From the NCBI RefSeq assembly GCF_018614955.1, contig NZ_JAGGNV010000049.1:43902-107901 (forward strand): a DNA stretch of 64,000 nt, read 5' to 3'. Made by a program: the position numbers and the translations under genes. Within the stretch, counting starts at the first letter, position 1, and each line of letters opens with the position of its first letter. This document shows, piece by piece, positions 17,134-25,529 of the stretch. The notes under the pieces are model-generated. The model was given only the letters and a program-made list of their open reading frames with translations. It did not search any database and had not been told where the DNA came from. Origin of the DNA: Variovorax paradoxus (GTDB lineage: Bacteria; Pseudomonadota; Gammaproteobacteria; Burkholderiales; Burkholderiaceae_C).

Positions 17134-17856
17134 TCACGCCTGCGGCTCCGACGATTCTGCGTTGCGAGCACTCCCGTAGGCTCGCAGGACAACGATCATG
17201 ATTCTTGCCCCCGAGGCGGCTCCGGCAAGATAAGCATGCGGAGTCGCGCTGTCGAACAAAGCGCTGGCTCCGGCCCGCAGGATGCGCGGTGGTGCACCCT
17301 CCATGTGAAGAGCCAGCGTTCCGGAAAGCACATAGCAGAACTCCTCGCCCCGATGTCCGATGAGCCCGCCGACCTCATCCAGCGAGCGGGCCCGCACGGT
17401 CACCATGAGCGGAAGCAGGCGCGAGCCGTCGTGGGAATGCATGATCCTGGCGTCGGATTCTCGAACCCGTTCCACCTGGCCTTCGTCGGCCTCGGCAAAG
17501 CTCATCATCCGTTCGCCGGGTTGCAGGTGGCTCGTGCTCACCAGGTCGGTCCAGTCGATGTCGAGGCCCATCATCACCCTCGACAGCACGCCGAAGGTCG
17601 GCGACATCTTGCTGTTCTCGATGCGTGAGAGCGTGGCGCCGGGCACGCCGCTGATTTCGCTGAGCTGCCCGAGAGACAGACCACGCGATTCGCGGATCGC
17701 GCGAATGCGCAGACCGAGTTCCTGACTCATCGTCTTGTCGGCATCCGGGCGCCGCCACGCGCCCACCTCCACCCCATCGGCGATGGCTCTCGTGCGGACT
17801 GTCTTGGAGGCCGGACGCTTCGGCGCTTGGGTGGTGATGCGGTTGCTCGACTTCAT
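17134..17856 (-). CDS. XRE-family regulator with C-terminal cupin domain
   Basis: A 240-residue regulator. After a basic N-terminal extension of about 40 residues comes a helix-turn-helix of the lambda-Cro type (about residues 46-105; LSLGQLSEISGVPGATLSRI) and then a cupin domain (about 115-235; GEEFCYVLSGTLALHMEGA and DSATPHAYLAG) that would bind the effector. This architecture is common in regulators of catabolic or amine-metabolism operons (PuuR-like). An internal ATG at MSQELGL would remove the extension. It is divergent from the Ggt-led operon, and an inverted repeat in the gap is a likely binding site. Confidence 0.9.
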   Translation of the reverse strand: MKSSNRITTQAPKRPASKTVRTRAIADGVEVGAWRRPDADKTMSQELGLRIRAIRESRGLSLGQLSEISGVPGATLSRIENSKMSPTFGVLSRVMMGLDIDWTDLVSTSHLQPGERMMSFAEADEGQVERVRESDARIMHSHDGSRLLPLMVTVRARSLDEVGGLIGHRGEEFCYVLSGTLALHMEGAPPRILRAGASALFDSATPHAYLAGAASGARIMIVVLRAYGSARNAESSEPQA

Positions 17857-17916
17857 GATTTTTTTCTGACCCGCATTTTCCCGAAGAACGGTTGACTTAC
17901 GGATCGGTACTGTTAG

Positions 17917-17949
17917 ATTGCGGATTCGTAACCCTTACATATCCGCAAT
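17917..17949. promoter_or_regulatory. Inverted repeat between the XRE regulator and the Ggt-led operon (putative operator)
   Basis: ATTGCGGAT (17917-17925) and ATCCGCAAT (17941-17949) form a perfect 9-bp inverted repeat with a 15-nt spacer. A TTGACT hexamer (17892-17897) and TTAGAT (17913-17918) just upstream could be the -35 and -10 of the operon, though 15 nt is short spacing. The repeat would then cover the transcription start, a repressor-like position. There is no T-run, so it is not a terminator. Confidence 0.5.
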
Positions 17950-17969
17950 TCTACCCACCGGCCCCGGCG

Positions 17970-19808
17970 ATGCACGCACAAACCACGCGGCCTGAAATCA
18001 CAGGCACTTTCGGCGTCGCTGCCTCCACGCACTGGCTGGCTTCGCAAACGGCCATGTCCGTGTTGGAGCGTGGGGGCAACGCCTTCGATGCCGCAGCAGC
18101 AGGCGGGTTCGTCCTGCAGGTGGTCGAGCCGCATCTCAACGGCCCCGGCGGCGAGGCGCCGATGCTGTTCTGGGACAAGCACCGCCGTGAACTGCGGTCG
18201 CTCAACGGCCAAGGAGGCGCGCCGGCCGACGCGACACCGGCCGCGTTCCGCCGGCTCGGATTCGATCTCGTGCCGGGCATCGGTTTGCTCGCCGCCTGCG
18301 TGCCTGCAGCGTTCGGTGCCTGGATGACCTTGCTTCGCGACCGCGGCAGCTGGCCCCTGGCCGACGTGCTTGCGCCGGCCCTCGAGTATGCGGAGAACGG
18401 CTTTCCCGTCTCGCCGCGGCTTTGCCAGGCGATCCTCGGCGTGCGCCCGCTGTTCATGTCCGAGTGGACTTCATCGGCGCAGCTGTGGCTGATGGATGGT
18501 CGGGCCCCGGCGCCCGGCACGCTTTTCAAGCTGCCGGCGCTGGCCCGAACCTACCGTCGGGTGATCGAGGAATCGCAGCGCGCGGGCAGCGGTCGGGTCG
18601 GCGAGATCGATGCCGCCATCCGGGTTTGGCAGAGCGGCTTCGTGGGCGAGGCGATCGAGGCCTTCTGCCGTACCCCGGTGAGCGACAGCAGCGGCCAGCG
18701 CCATGCCGGTTTTCTGAGCCGAGGGGACATGGCCGAGCTCAGGATCGACGTCAAAGCGCCGGTGCTCGCACCCTTCGGCCGCTTCCAGATCGCCAAGTGC
18801 GGCTTCTGGAGCCAGGGCCCGATGTTCCTGCAGATGCTCGCGATGCTGCAGGAGGCCGGCCTGGAGCAATGCGCTGTCGACAGTGCGGCGTTCGTTCACC
18901 GCGTGGCCGAGACGACGAAGCTTGCGTTGGCAGACCGCCTGGCCTGGTACGGGACCGCACCCGATGCCAACCCCGAGGCGCAGCACGCGCTGCTCAGCCG
19001 CTCCTACGGCGCGAACCGGTGGGCCATGGTGGATCCGGCGCATGCGTCCGACCTGCTGAGACCGGGCATCGCGGCGGGATCGCAACCGCGTCTGCCCCGG
19101 CTCGACCGGGCCGCCCATGCGCTGCGCGGCGCCGATGCGCGCTTCGGGATCGGCGAGCCCACCTTCGCGGCACTCCCGCCGGTGGCCGAGTGGGCCGACC
19201 GGGAGCTGTTCGTCGGCGACACCTGCCACATCGACGTGATCGACCGGCACGGCAACATGGTGGCGGCGACGCCATCCGGCGGTTGGCTGTCCTCGAGCCC
19301 CGCGATCCCGGCCCTGGGCTTTGCATTGGGCACCCGGCTCCAGATGACCTGGCTGGACGAGGGCCTGCCCAACACCCTCACGCCGCGCGTCGCGCCCTGC
19401 ACCACCCTCTCGCCAAGCTTCGCGCTGCGCGACGGCGAGCCCTACATGGTCTTCGGCACGCCCGGAGGCGACCAGCAGGACCAATGGTCTGCCGCATTCT
19501 TCCTCCGGCACGCGGTGCACGGCATGAACCTGCAGGAAGCGATCGATGCGCCGGCTTTCCATGTCAAGCACTACCCCGCGTCTTTCTGGCCGCGGCCGAT
19601 GAGCCTCAACCGGCTCCACATCGAATCGCGCTTTCCTGCCGAGACCATCGCGCAATTGCGCGAGTGGGGCCATGACGTCCAGGTCGGCGATCCGTGGTCC
19701 GAGGGACGACTCTCCGCCTGCAGCCGCGTTCGGGACAGCAGTGGGCGCATGGTGCTGCGCGCCGCGGCGAATCCGCGCGGCATGCAGGGCTACGCCGTCG
19801 GGCGCTGA
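17970..19808 (+). CDS. Gamma-glutamyltransferase-family protein without signal peptide
   Basis: A 612-residue Ntn-hydrolase of the gamma-glutamyltransferase family, whose members transfer or hydrolyse gamma-glutamyl groups or, as in HpxW, oxamate. N-terminal landmarks are SVLERGGNAFDAAAAGGFVL and EPHLNGPGGEAPM. Autocleavage would occur before Thr418 in DTCHIDVIDRHGNMV, where TCH replaces the usual TTH; SPSFALRDGEP and FGTPGGDQQDQW follow in the small subunit. The start at MHAQTT gives no signal peptide, so the enzyme is probably cytoplasmic, unlike exported GGT. A TTG at 17892 would extend it into the promoter and is unlikely. It is the first gene of the eight-gene operon. Confidence 0.85.
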   Translation: MHAQTTRPEITGTFGVAASTHWLASQTAMSVLERGGNAFDAAAAGGFVLQVVEPHLNGPGGEAPMLFWDKHRRELRSLNGQGGAPADATPAAFRRLGFDLVPGIGLLAACVPAAFGAWMTLLRDRGSWPLADVLAPALEYAENGFPVSPRLCQAILGVRPLFMSEWTSSAQLWLMDGRAPAPGTLFKLPALARTYRRVIEESQRAGSGRVGEIDAAIRVWQSGFVGEAIEAFCRTPVSDSSGQRHAGFLSRGDMAELRIDVKAPVLAPFGRFQIAKCGFWSQGPMFLQMLAMLQEAGLEQCAVDSAAFVHRVAETTKLALADRLAWYGTAPDANPEAQHALLSRSYGANRWAMVDPAHASDLLRPGIAAGSQPRLPRLDRAAHALRGADARFGIGEPTFAALPPVAEWADRELFVGDTCHIDVIDRHGNMVAATPSGGWLSSSPAIPALGFALGTRLQMTWLDEGLPNTLTPRVAPCTTLSPSFALRDGEPYMVFGTPGGDQQDQWSAAFFLRHAVHGMNLQEAIDAPAFHVKHYPASFWPRPMSLNRLHIESRFPAETIAQLREWGHDVQVGDPWSEGRLSACSRVRDSSGRMVLRAAANPRGMQGYAVGR

Positions 19809-19843
19809 GGCATTCCATGACCGTGATGACCCAAGGAGCAATC

Positions 19844-21484
19844 GTGAGCAACAGTGAAACCAATCCCCCCGCGAGGGTTCGGGTGCTGATCGCGGGCGGC
19901 GGGCCTGTCGGCATGGCGATGGCCTTGCTGCTGGACCGGTTCGGCATCTCGTTCGCCGTGATCGAGCGAGCCGGCGGCGTCACCGACCATCCCAAGGCGC
20001 GCGGCTGCGACATCCGTTCCATGGAGCTGTTTCGCCAATGGGGTATCGAGGAAAAGATCAAGGCGCGCGGACTGCCGCCCGGCGCGGACGTGTTCGCCGT
20101 GGTCGACACGATGTCGGGGGCGGAGTTCGGACGGACGAAACCGGAGTTGAACCTGGGTCAATCACCCTCCTGGCGCTGCATGGTGTCGCAGGACGTCGTC
20201 GAAGAGGAGATCTTCGCGCTGCTGCAGAAGTCGTTGCACGGCCGGGTCTGGCACGACACCGAGTTCCTCGAGTACGAGGAGCTCGCGAGCGGAGTGAGCG
20301 CGACCACGCGCAGCCTCCGGACGGGCGAGCAGCGCAAATGGACGGCCGACTACCTCGTCGGCGCCGACGGCGCAGGCAGCTTGGTGCGCCGCCTGGCGGG
20401 CATCGAGATGCGCGGCCCTTCCACGCTGGCAGTGATGGCCAACGAGTACTGGATGGCCGACCTCTCGGCGCTGCCCCGGATCAACGCGACCGCTGCCTAC
20501 CGGATCATGCCGAAGCTGCCGGGCGAGGCGATCTGGACCGTGCTCAACACGAACGGCAAGGACCGGTGGCTGAGCGCGGGCCACGTGGGCACCGAGCGGG
20601 ACGAGCGCGCCGGGCCCCGCACGGACTGGGAGGTGGTGGAACTCGCCCGGCGGCAGACCGGCATCCCCGAGCTCGAGGTGAAGGTCATCAACCGTTCGAC
20701 CTGGCGGCTCAGCCGGCAGGTGGCTGCCGAGTTTCGTGCCGGACGGGTCTTCCTGATCGGGGACGCTGCCCATCGGTTTCCGCCCAACGGCGGCTTCGGC
20801 ATGAACTCGGGCATTCAGGATGCGCACAACCTCGCCTGGAAGTTCAAGCTCGTGTTCGACGGCGCGGCCGGTCCCGGGCTGCTGGACAGCTACGACATCG
20901 AGCGGCGGCCCATCGCCGAGTCCAATGCCGACTTCAGCCTGGGCAATCAGCGTCGCTTCGTGCAAACGGATGTCGCCTTGCGCTCGGGCAACCGCGACCA
21001 GATCGAGTTCTGGATTCGCGACACCGACAACCATCTTCACAGCTCGGGGCAGTCGCTCGGCTTCGGTTACGAGCAGGGTGCGGTGGTGCAGGACGGTACG
21101 GTGCGCCAGCCGCTGCAATCGCGCTGGTACCAGCCCTCGGACCGGCCCGGCGGCCGCTACCCGCACCGTTGGCTCGATCTGGCGAGGACGCAATCCACGC
21201 TGGATTGGTTCGACCGCGATTTCGTGCTGGTCGCGGGCCCTAAGGCGCAGCCCTGGCTCGAGGCGGCGCGCGCCGTGGCAGAGAAGACCGGCGTCTCGTT
21301 GCAGACGCAGCAGCTCGACACGGTGCACGAGCATGATGGGCTCGGCATGGGCCTGCGCGGCGCCGTGCTCGTGCGCCCCGACGGGCATGTCGCATGGCGA
21401 ATGCCGTGGATTTCCGCCGATCCGGTCGCGGAACTCGGCAGCGCCATGAACAAGATCCTCTCGCGCGCGAGCGCCGTTCATTGA
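19844..21484 (+). CDS. FAD-dependent aromatic-ring monooxygenase (PheA/TfdB family)
   Basis: A 546-residue single-component flavoprotein hydroxylase. The FAD ADP-binding motif is VLIAGGGPVGMAMALLLDRF near the N-terminus, the DG motif YLVGADGAGSLVRRL is near residue 175 and the GD motif RVFLIGDAAHRFPPNGGFGM is near residue 305; a thioredoxin-like C-terminal domain completes the phenol-hydroxylase/MhpA architecture. Such enzymes hydroxylate phenolic or heteroaromatic rings with NAD(P)H and O2. The GTG at 19844 is preferred because AAGGAG (19833-19838) stands 5 nt before it; the ATG at 19817 would add nine residues. Its place behind Ggt and ahead of a VOC protein and hydrolases points to a ring-degrading route. 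Confidence 0.88.
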   Translation: MSNSETNPPARVRVLIAGGGPVGMAMALLLDRFGISFAVIERAGGVTDHPKARGCDIRSMELFRQWGIEEKIKARGLPPGADVFAVVDTMSGAEFGRTKPELNLGQSPSWRCMVSQDVVEEEIFALLQKSLHGRVWHDTEFLEYEELASGVSATTRSLRTGEQRKWTADYLVGADGAGSLVRRLAGIEMRGPSTLAVMANEYWMADLSALPRINATAAYRIMPKLPGEAIWTVLNTNGKDRWLSAGHVGTERDERAGPRTDWEVVELARRQTGIPELEVKVINRSTWRLSRQVAAEFRAGRVFLIGDAAHRFPPNGGFGMNSGIQDAHNLAWKFKLVFDGAAGPGLLDSYDIERRPIAESNADFSLGNQRRFVQTDVALRSGNRDQIEFWIRDTDNHLHSSGQSLGFGYEQGAVVQDGTVRQPLQSRWYQPSDRPGGRYPHRWLDLARTQSTLDWFDRDFVLVAGPKAQPWLEAARAVAEKTGVSLQTQQLDTVHEHDGLGMGLRGAVLVRPDGHVAWRMPWISADPVAELGSAMNKILSRASAVH

Positions 21485-21502
21485 TCACGAAGGGAACGCA
21501 CC

Positions 21503-21913
21503 ATGTCCGTCTCCGGCCTGAACCACTACACCATCCGCTGCACGCCCGGCGAACTGCCGGCGCTGCTCGATTTCTACACGCGCTGCTTGAAGCTGAATGC
21601 CGGCGCGCGGCCGGTGATGCCGGCCCCGGGCTACTGGCTCTACTGCGAAGGCAAGCCTGTCGTGCACCTGTATGCCGCGCTCGAGCGCAGCGCAGCCGGA
21701 CCGACGGCGGCACTGGACCACATCTCCTTCGGCGCGCACGGCCTCGATGAAACGCGCGCGCACCTGAAGGAGCAGAACGTCGCCTTCGAGGAACTTCCGA
21801 TTCCGGACTGGCCGATCTATCAGCTCTTTCTGCGCGATCCCTTCGGACTGAAGATCGAGCTGACCTTCGACCTGGACGAAGAGGCAGGAGCCGCGAGTGG
21901 CCACGCTGATTGA
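21503..21913 (+). CDS. VOC-superfamily protein (glyoxalase/dioxygenase-like)
   Basis: A 136-residue single-domain vicinal oxygen chelate protein: two beta-alpha-beta-beta-beta modules with possible metal ligands His in GLNHYTIRC, His in ALDHISFGA and Glu in GLKIELTFD, the usual His-His-Glu set. It is too short for a standard type I extradiol dioxygenase (about 300 residues), so a small isomerase or lyase, or a dimeric dioxygenase-like enzyme, is possible. The preceding intergenic AAGGGAACG is a plausible ribosome site. Its last 17 nt overlap the next gene. Confidence 0.82.
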   Translation: MSVSGLNHYTIRCTPGELPALLDFYTRCLKLNAGARPVMPAPGYWLYCEGKPVVHLYAALERSAAGPTAALDHISFGAHGLDETRAHLKEQNVAFEELPIPDWPIYQLFLRDPFGLKIELTFDLDEEAGAASGHAD

Positions 21914-22706
21914 TCTCGGCGAGTGCCGCACCGCCTGCACGGTCACGGGCTCGGGGCCGGCGCTGCTGCTGATGCACGGCGCCGAAGGCAACCACCACAT
22001 GTTCGATGCCCTGGTCGAACTGCTGGCGCCGCACTTCACCGTGATCGCCTACGACCAGCGCGACTGCGGCGAGACCGAGAATCCGCCGAGGCAGGTTTCG
22101 CTGCTGGATCTCGCACAGGACGCCAGCGCCTTGATCACGGCGCTCGGCCACCACAAGGTTCACGTCTACGGCACTTCGTTCGGGGGGCGGCTGGCGCAGG
22201 CGCTCGCGCACCAGAGGCCGCAAGCCATCGACAAGCTTGTCCTGGGCAGCACCTGGGCACTGCCCGACGCACTGGCCGAACTCAACGGCCCGGCGGTGCG
22301 CGAGATCCAGGCCCTGCGCTCGCGCCTGCCCGACTCGGCCGAGGCGCTGGCGGAGTATTTTCTGCCGGCCGCTCACCTGCAGGCGCATTCTGAGCTCAAA
22401 GGCATTTTTCGCAACGCGCAGCCGCACTCCGAGCGCTCCGAGCGACGTCAGCAAGCGGTCGGCGAATGCCCTCCCCTGCAGCCGGCCGATCTGCGCGTGC
22501 CGACCCTGGTCATGGCTGGCGAGCTCGACCGGGTGGTGCCGCCGCACCTCACGCTGGCCATGGCGGCGGCCATACCGGGCGCGCGCGCGCTCTTGCTGCC
22601 GGGCGTCGGCCACGCCGCCGCGATCCAGGCGCCAGAGCTCGTTGCGGCACATCTCATCGAGTTCTGCGCACCGGGCGCATTCCCCTTCAGCGAGGCCCGA
22701 CCATGA
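21897..22706 (+). CDS. Alpha/beta hydrolase
   Basis: A 269-residue alpha/beta-fold hydrolase. The oxyanion HG motif is LLMHGAEGNHHM; the nucleophile elbow is GTSFGG, with Asp in AGELDRVV and His in GVGHAAAI completing a Ser-Asp-His triad. Proteins of this shape include C-C bond hydrolases of meta-cleavage pathways, esterases and enol-lactone hydrolases. The start is a GTG at 21897 with AGGAG about 7 nt upstream, overlapping the VOC gene; the stop overlaps the ATPase start by 4 nt (ATGA). The operon context favours cleavage of a ring-opened intermediate. Confidence 0.88.
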   Translation: MATLIDLGECRTACTVTGSGPALLLMHGAEGNHHMFDALVELLAPHFTVIAYDQRDCGETENPPRQVSLLDLAQDASALITALGHHKVHVYGTSFGGRLAQALAHQRPQAIDKLVLGSTWALPDALAELNGPAVREIQALRSRLPDSAEALAEYFLPAAHLQAHSELKGIFRNAQPHSERSERRQQAVGECPPLQPADLRVPTLVMAGELDRVVPPHLTLAMAAAIPGARALLLPGVGHAAAIQAPELVAAHLIEFCAPGAFPFSEARP

Positions 22707-23500
22707 TTCCGAGCGAAACCCTGGCCGACCCTGGCTACATCCAGGTCCGCGGTCTGAGCAAGACTTTCGGCGAGACCGGCACCGGCGGCGTGCTGGCGCT
22801 GCGCGAGATCGACTGCACCATCGAGAAAGGCAGCTTCGTCTCGGTCGTGGGGCCGAGCGGCTGCGGCAAGAGCACGCTGCTGCGCATCGTCGCCGGCTTG
22901 CTGCCGCCAAGCGCCGGCAGCGTGGTGATGGATGGCCAGGCGATCGTCGGCACGCGTCGCGACGTCGGCATGGTGTTCCAGAGTTCCATCCTGCTGCCCT
23001 GGCGCACGATCCTCGACAACGTGCTGCTGCCTGCGGAGGTGCTCGGGCTGGACATGCGCTCGGCACGTGCGCGTGCCATGGAGCTGCTCCAGTTGGTCCG
23101 GCTCGAGGGTTTCGAGCACAAGCTGCCGCGGCAGCTGAGCGGAGGCATGCAGCAGCGCGCCTCCATCGCCCGGGCCCTGTTGCATGACCCGAAGGTGCTG
23201 CTGATGGACGAACCCTTCGGCGCGCTCGATGCGATGACGCGCGAGCAGATGAACCTCGAACTGCAGCGCATCTGGATGGAAAGCGGCAAGACGGTCATCC
23301 TGATCACGCATTCGATTCCCGAAGCCATCTTCCTGGGCGATGTCGTGTTCGTCATGACGCCGCGTCCGGGTGCACTGCACCGTGTGATCTGTGTCGACCT
23401 GCCCCGGCCGAGGGGCATGGACGTCATGGGCTCGGCTGCGTTCAACGCCGCGGCCCAGGAGATCCGGGAGTTGTTCAGCCACGTCGGCTCCTACGACTGA
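22703..23500 (+). CDS. ABC transporter ATP-binding protein (SsuB/TauB type)
   Basis: A 265-residue ATPase with Walker A GPSGCGKST, the Q-loop region VGMVFQSSILLPWRTI, signature LSGGMQQRASIARAL, Walker B VLLMDEPFGALDA and the switch His in LITHSIPEA. The Q-loop LLPW pattern is typical of the nitrate/sulfonate/taurine importer family. It energises uptake with the permease and binding protein encoded next. Coupled to the upstream hydrolase by ATGA overlap. Confidence 0.94.
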   Translation: MIPSETLADPGYIQVRGLSKTFGETGTGGVLALREIDCTIEKGSFVSVVGPSGCGKSTLLRIVAGLLPPSAGSVVMDGQAIVGTRRDVGMVFQSSILLPWRTILDNVLLPAEVLGLDMRSARARAMELLQLVRLEGFEHKLPRQLSGGMQQRASIARALLHDPKVLLMDEPFGALDAMTREQMNLELQRIWMESGKTVILITHSIPEAIFLGDVVFVMTPRPGALHRVICVDLPRPRGMDVMGSAAFNAAAQEIRELFSHVGSYD

Positions 23501-23527
23501 GAGCCTCACCCCGTGCCGGAGAACCAC

Positions 23528-24388
23528 ATGATCGCAAACACCCCCCATGGCCTGGCTTCGCCCGTCGTGCCGGCGGCGCAGGCGCCGCGCAAGCGCATCC
23601 TCTCCCGCCGGTCCGGCTCCATCCTGCTGCTGATCGTGCTGCTGGCTGCGTGGGAGTTCGGCACGCGCTTCTTCAACGTGCCCAAGTTCCTGCTGCCGCC
23701 TTTGAGCGATGTGCTCATCGCGCTGTTCCGCGGCCTGGCGGCTTCGCCATTTGCGAAGGACGGCCTCTGGCTGCACACCTTCGTCACGCTCAGCGAGATC
23801 GTCCTCGGCTTTCTTGCCGGCAGCGCGATCGGGCTGATGCTGGCCATCGTGATCTCGGAATCCGAGATGCTGGACGACCTGCTGCGGCCCTACATCGCCG
23901 CGCTGCAAAGCCTGCCCAAGGTCGCCATCGCGCCGATCATCGTCACCTGGCTGGGCTTCGGTCTGGGATCGAAGGTGGCGATCGTCTGCCTCATCACCTT
24001 TTTTCCCGTGCTGGTCACGAGCATCGCGGGCTTCAAGGCCGTCGACATCGACCGCATCGATCTGATGCGCTCTCTGTCCGCCACGCGCTGGCAGATCTTC
24101 GCCAAGGTCAAGTTTCCGGGTGCTCTGCCCTACATCTTCGCGGGGCTGGACATGGCGGCCGCGTTCTCGGTGGTCGGCGCGATCGTCGGTGAATTCGTCG
24201 GCGCCCAGGCCGGGCTCGGCGTCCTGATCCTGCAGATGGAAGCACAGCTCGATACCGCCGGGAGCTTCTCGGTGTTCGTGGTCCTGTCGCTGCTCGGCAT
24301 CGTGCTGACGGCACTCCTGCGCGCGCTGCGGCTGCGGCTGCTGAGCTGGATGCCGAGGGACGAATCGCAAGGGCCGGTCAGTACCTGA
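23528..24388 (+). CDS. ABC transporter permease (SsuC/TauC type)
   Basis: A 286-residue inner-membrane permease with about six helices and the ATPase-contact (EAA) loop around FKAVDIDRIDLMRSLSATRW. SLPKVAIAPIIVTWLGFGLG is typical of the sulfonate/nitrate/taurine subfamily. The ATG at 23528 is chosen because GGAG stands just upstream; a GTG at 23513 would add five residues. Confidence 0.93.
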   Translation: MIANTPHGLASPVVPAAQAPRKRILSRRSGSILLLIVLLAAWEFGTRFFNVPKFLLPPLSDVLIALFRGLAASPFAKDGLWLHTFVTLSEIVLGFLAGSAIGLMLAIVISESEMLDDLLRPYIAALQSLPKVAIAPIIVTWLGFGLGSKVAIVCLITFFPVLVTSIAGFKAVDIDRIDLMRSLSATRWQIFAKVKFPGALPYIFAGLDMAAAFSVVGAIVGEFVGAQAGLGVLILQMEAQLDTAGSFSVFVVLSLLGIVLTALLRALRLRLLSWMPRDESQGPVST

Positions 24389-24428
24389 CGCGTGCCAATT
24401 TCATCCATCCACCACTGAGAGGCTCATC

Positions 24429-25529
24429 ATGGTCAACAGAAGAGAGTTCGCGCTCGGCGCCGCGTCGCTTGGCCTGTTCACGCTCGCGCCCGGCGCGAAT
24501 GCGCAGGGCAAGCGCGTGTTCCGCGCTGCCAATCCCAACGCCGTGCTCGATGCGCAGCAGGCCTTCCTCACCTGCGGACGGCATCCGAAGCTCGGCTACT
24601 TCGAGGCCGAAGGCGTCGATCTCGAGTACGTCAACATGAGCAGCATCGTGCAAGCCATGATGTCGATCGCCACCAACCAGGCCGACACCGGCTCGTTGGC
24701 GCCCGCGCTGTACCTGCCGGCCATCGCCAAGGAGCGCAGCCTGGGGCTGATCGCCGCGTACAACTGGCTGCCTCGCAATGCGAACATCGTCGTCGTGAAC
24801 GCGGACAGCCCGATCAAGTCCATCAAGGACACGGTGGGCAAGCGGATCGGCATTCGCAACCAGGGCGATGGCGGCATCGTGCAGCTGCAGCTCATGTATT
24901 CGGAACTGGGGCTTCCCACCACCGACATAAACTTCGTGCCGGTCGGCGATGTCGGCCTGGCGGCCACGGCGCTGAAGGACGGCAGGGTCGACGCGTTCGT
25001 GACCTTCGATACCGTCGGTGGGAGGATCGAGGCGCTCGGTTTCGCCCTTCGCTACCTGCCCTTGCCGCCGCAGTACGCACGCCTCGGCTCCGGCTGGTTC
25101 GGCTTTCGCAAGAGCGACATCAAGGAGCATCGCGCGCAGGTGGTGAGCTTCTGCCGTGCCGCAGCCAAGTCCACGCTGTTCGCCTACACGAACCTGTCCC
25201 AGGCAATCTCCATTCATTGGGCGCTGTATCCCGACTCCAGGCCGAAGTCGAAGTCCGAGGACGAGAGCCGCAGGGAGATCGAGACCATTCTCAGCCAGCG
25301 CAGGAACAACTGGATCCGCTGGCCGGACGATGTCGACCAGCGATTCGGCGCGTCCACCGCTGCCGAGTGGAAGTCGATGATCGAGATCACGGCAAAGAGC
25401 ACCAACACCCCGCAGCTGCCTCAGCAGATCGGCGATGTCTCGAACGTGTTCACGAACGAGCTGGTGGATGAGATCAACCGCTTCGACCGGAATGCCGTGA
25501 TCAGGCAGGCGCGGGAATTCCGGTTGTGA
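24429..25529 (+). CDS. ABC transporter substrate-binding protein (SsuA/NrtA-like), Tat-type signal
   Basis: A 366-residue periplasmic binding protein of the NMT1/SsuA type. The N-terminus MVNRREFALGAASLGLFTLA has a twin-arginine pattern (RREFAL) and an Ala-x-Ala cleavage site near GANAQ, suggesting export in folded form. Core segments include GYFEAEGVDLEYVNMSSIVQ, GKRIGIRNQGDGGIVQ and GRVDAFVTFDTVGGRIEA. Family members bind sulfonates, nitrate, thiamine precursors or aromatic acids such as phthalate; the ligand here is unknown. The GTG of the next gene overlaps its stop (GTGA). Confidence 0.9.
   Translation: MVNRREFALGAASLGLFTLAPGANAQGKRVFRAANPNAVLDAQQAFLTCGRHPKLGYFEAEGVDLEYVNMSSIVQAMMSIATNQADTGSLAPALYLPAIAKERSLGLIAAYNWLPRNANIVVVNADSPIKSIKDTVGKRIGIRNQGDGGIVQLQLMYSELGLPTTDINFVPVGDVGLAATALKDGRVDAFVTFDTVGGRIEALGFALRYLPLPPQYARLGSGWFGFRKSDIKEHRAQVVSFCRAAAKSTLFAYTNLSQAISIHWALYPDSRPKSKSEDESRREIETILSQRRNNWIRWPDDVDQRFGASTAAEWKSMIEITAKSTNTPQLPQQIGDVSNVFTNELVDEINRFDRNAVIRQAREFRL

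Noticed and set aside
17892..17969. TTG start for the Ggt-family gene at 17892
   Set aside because: The added 26 residues run through the putative promoter and inverted repeat and do not resemble a signal peptide or family N-terminus.
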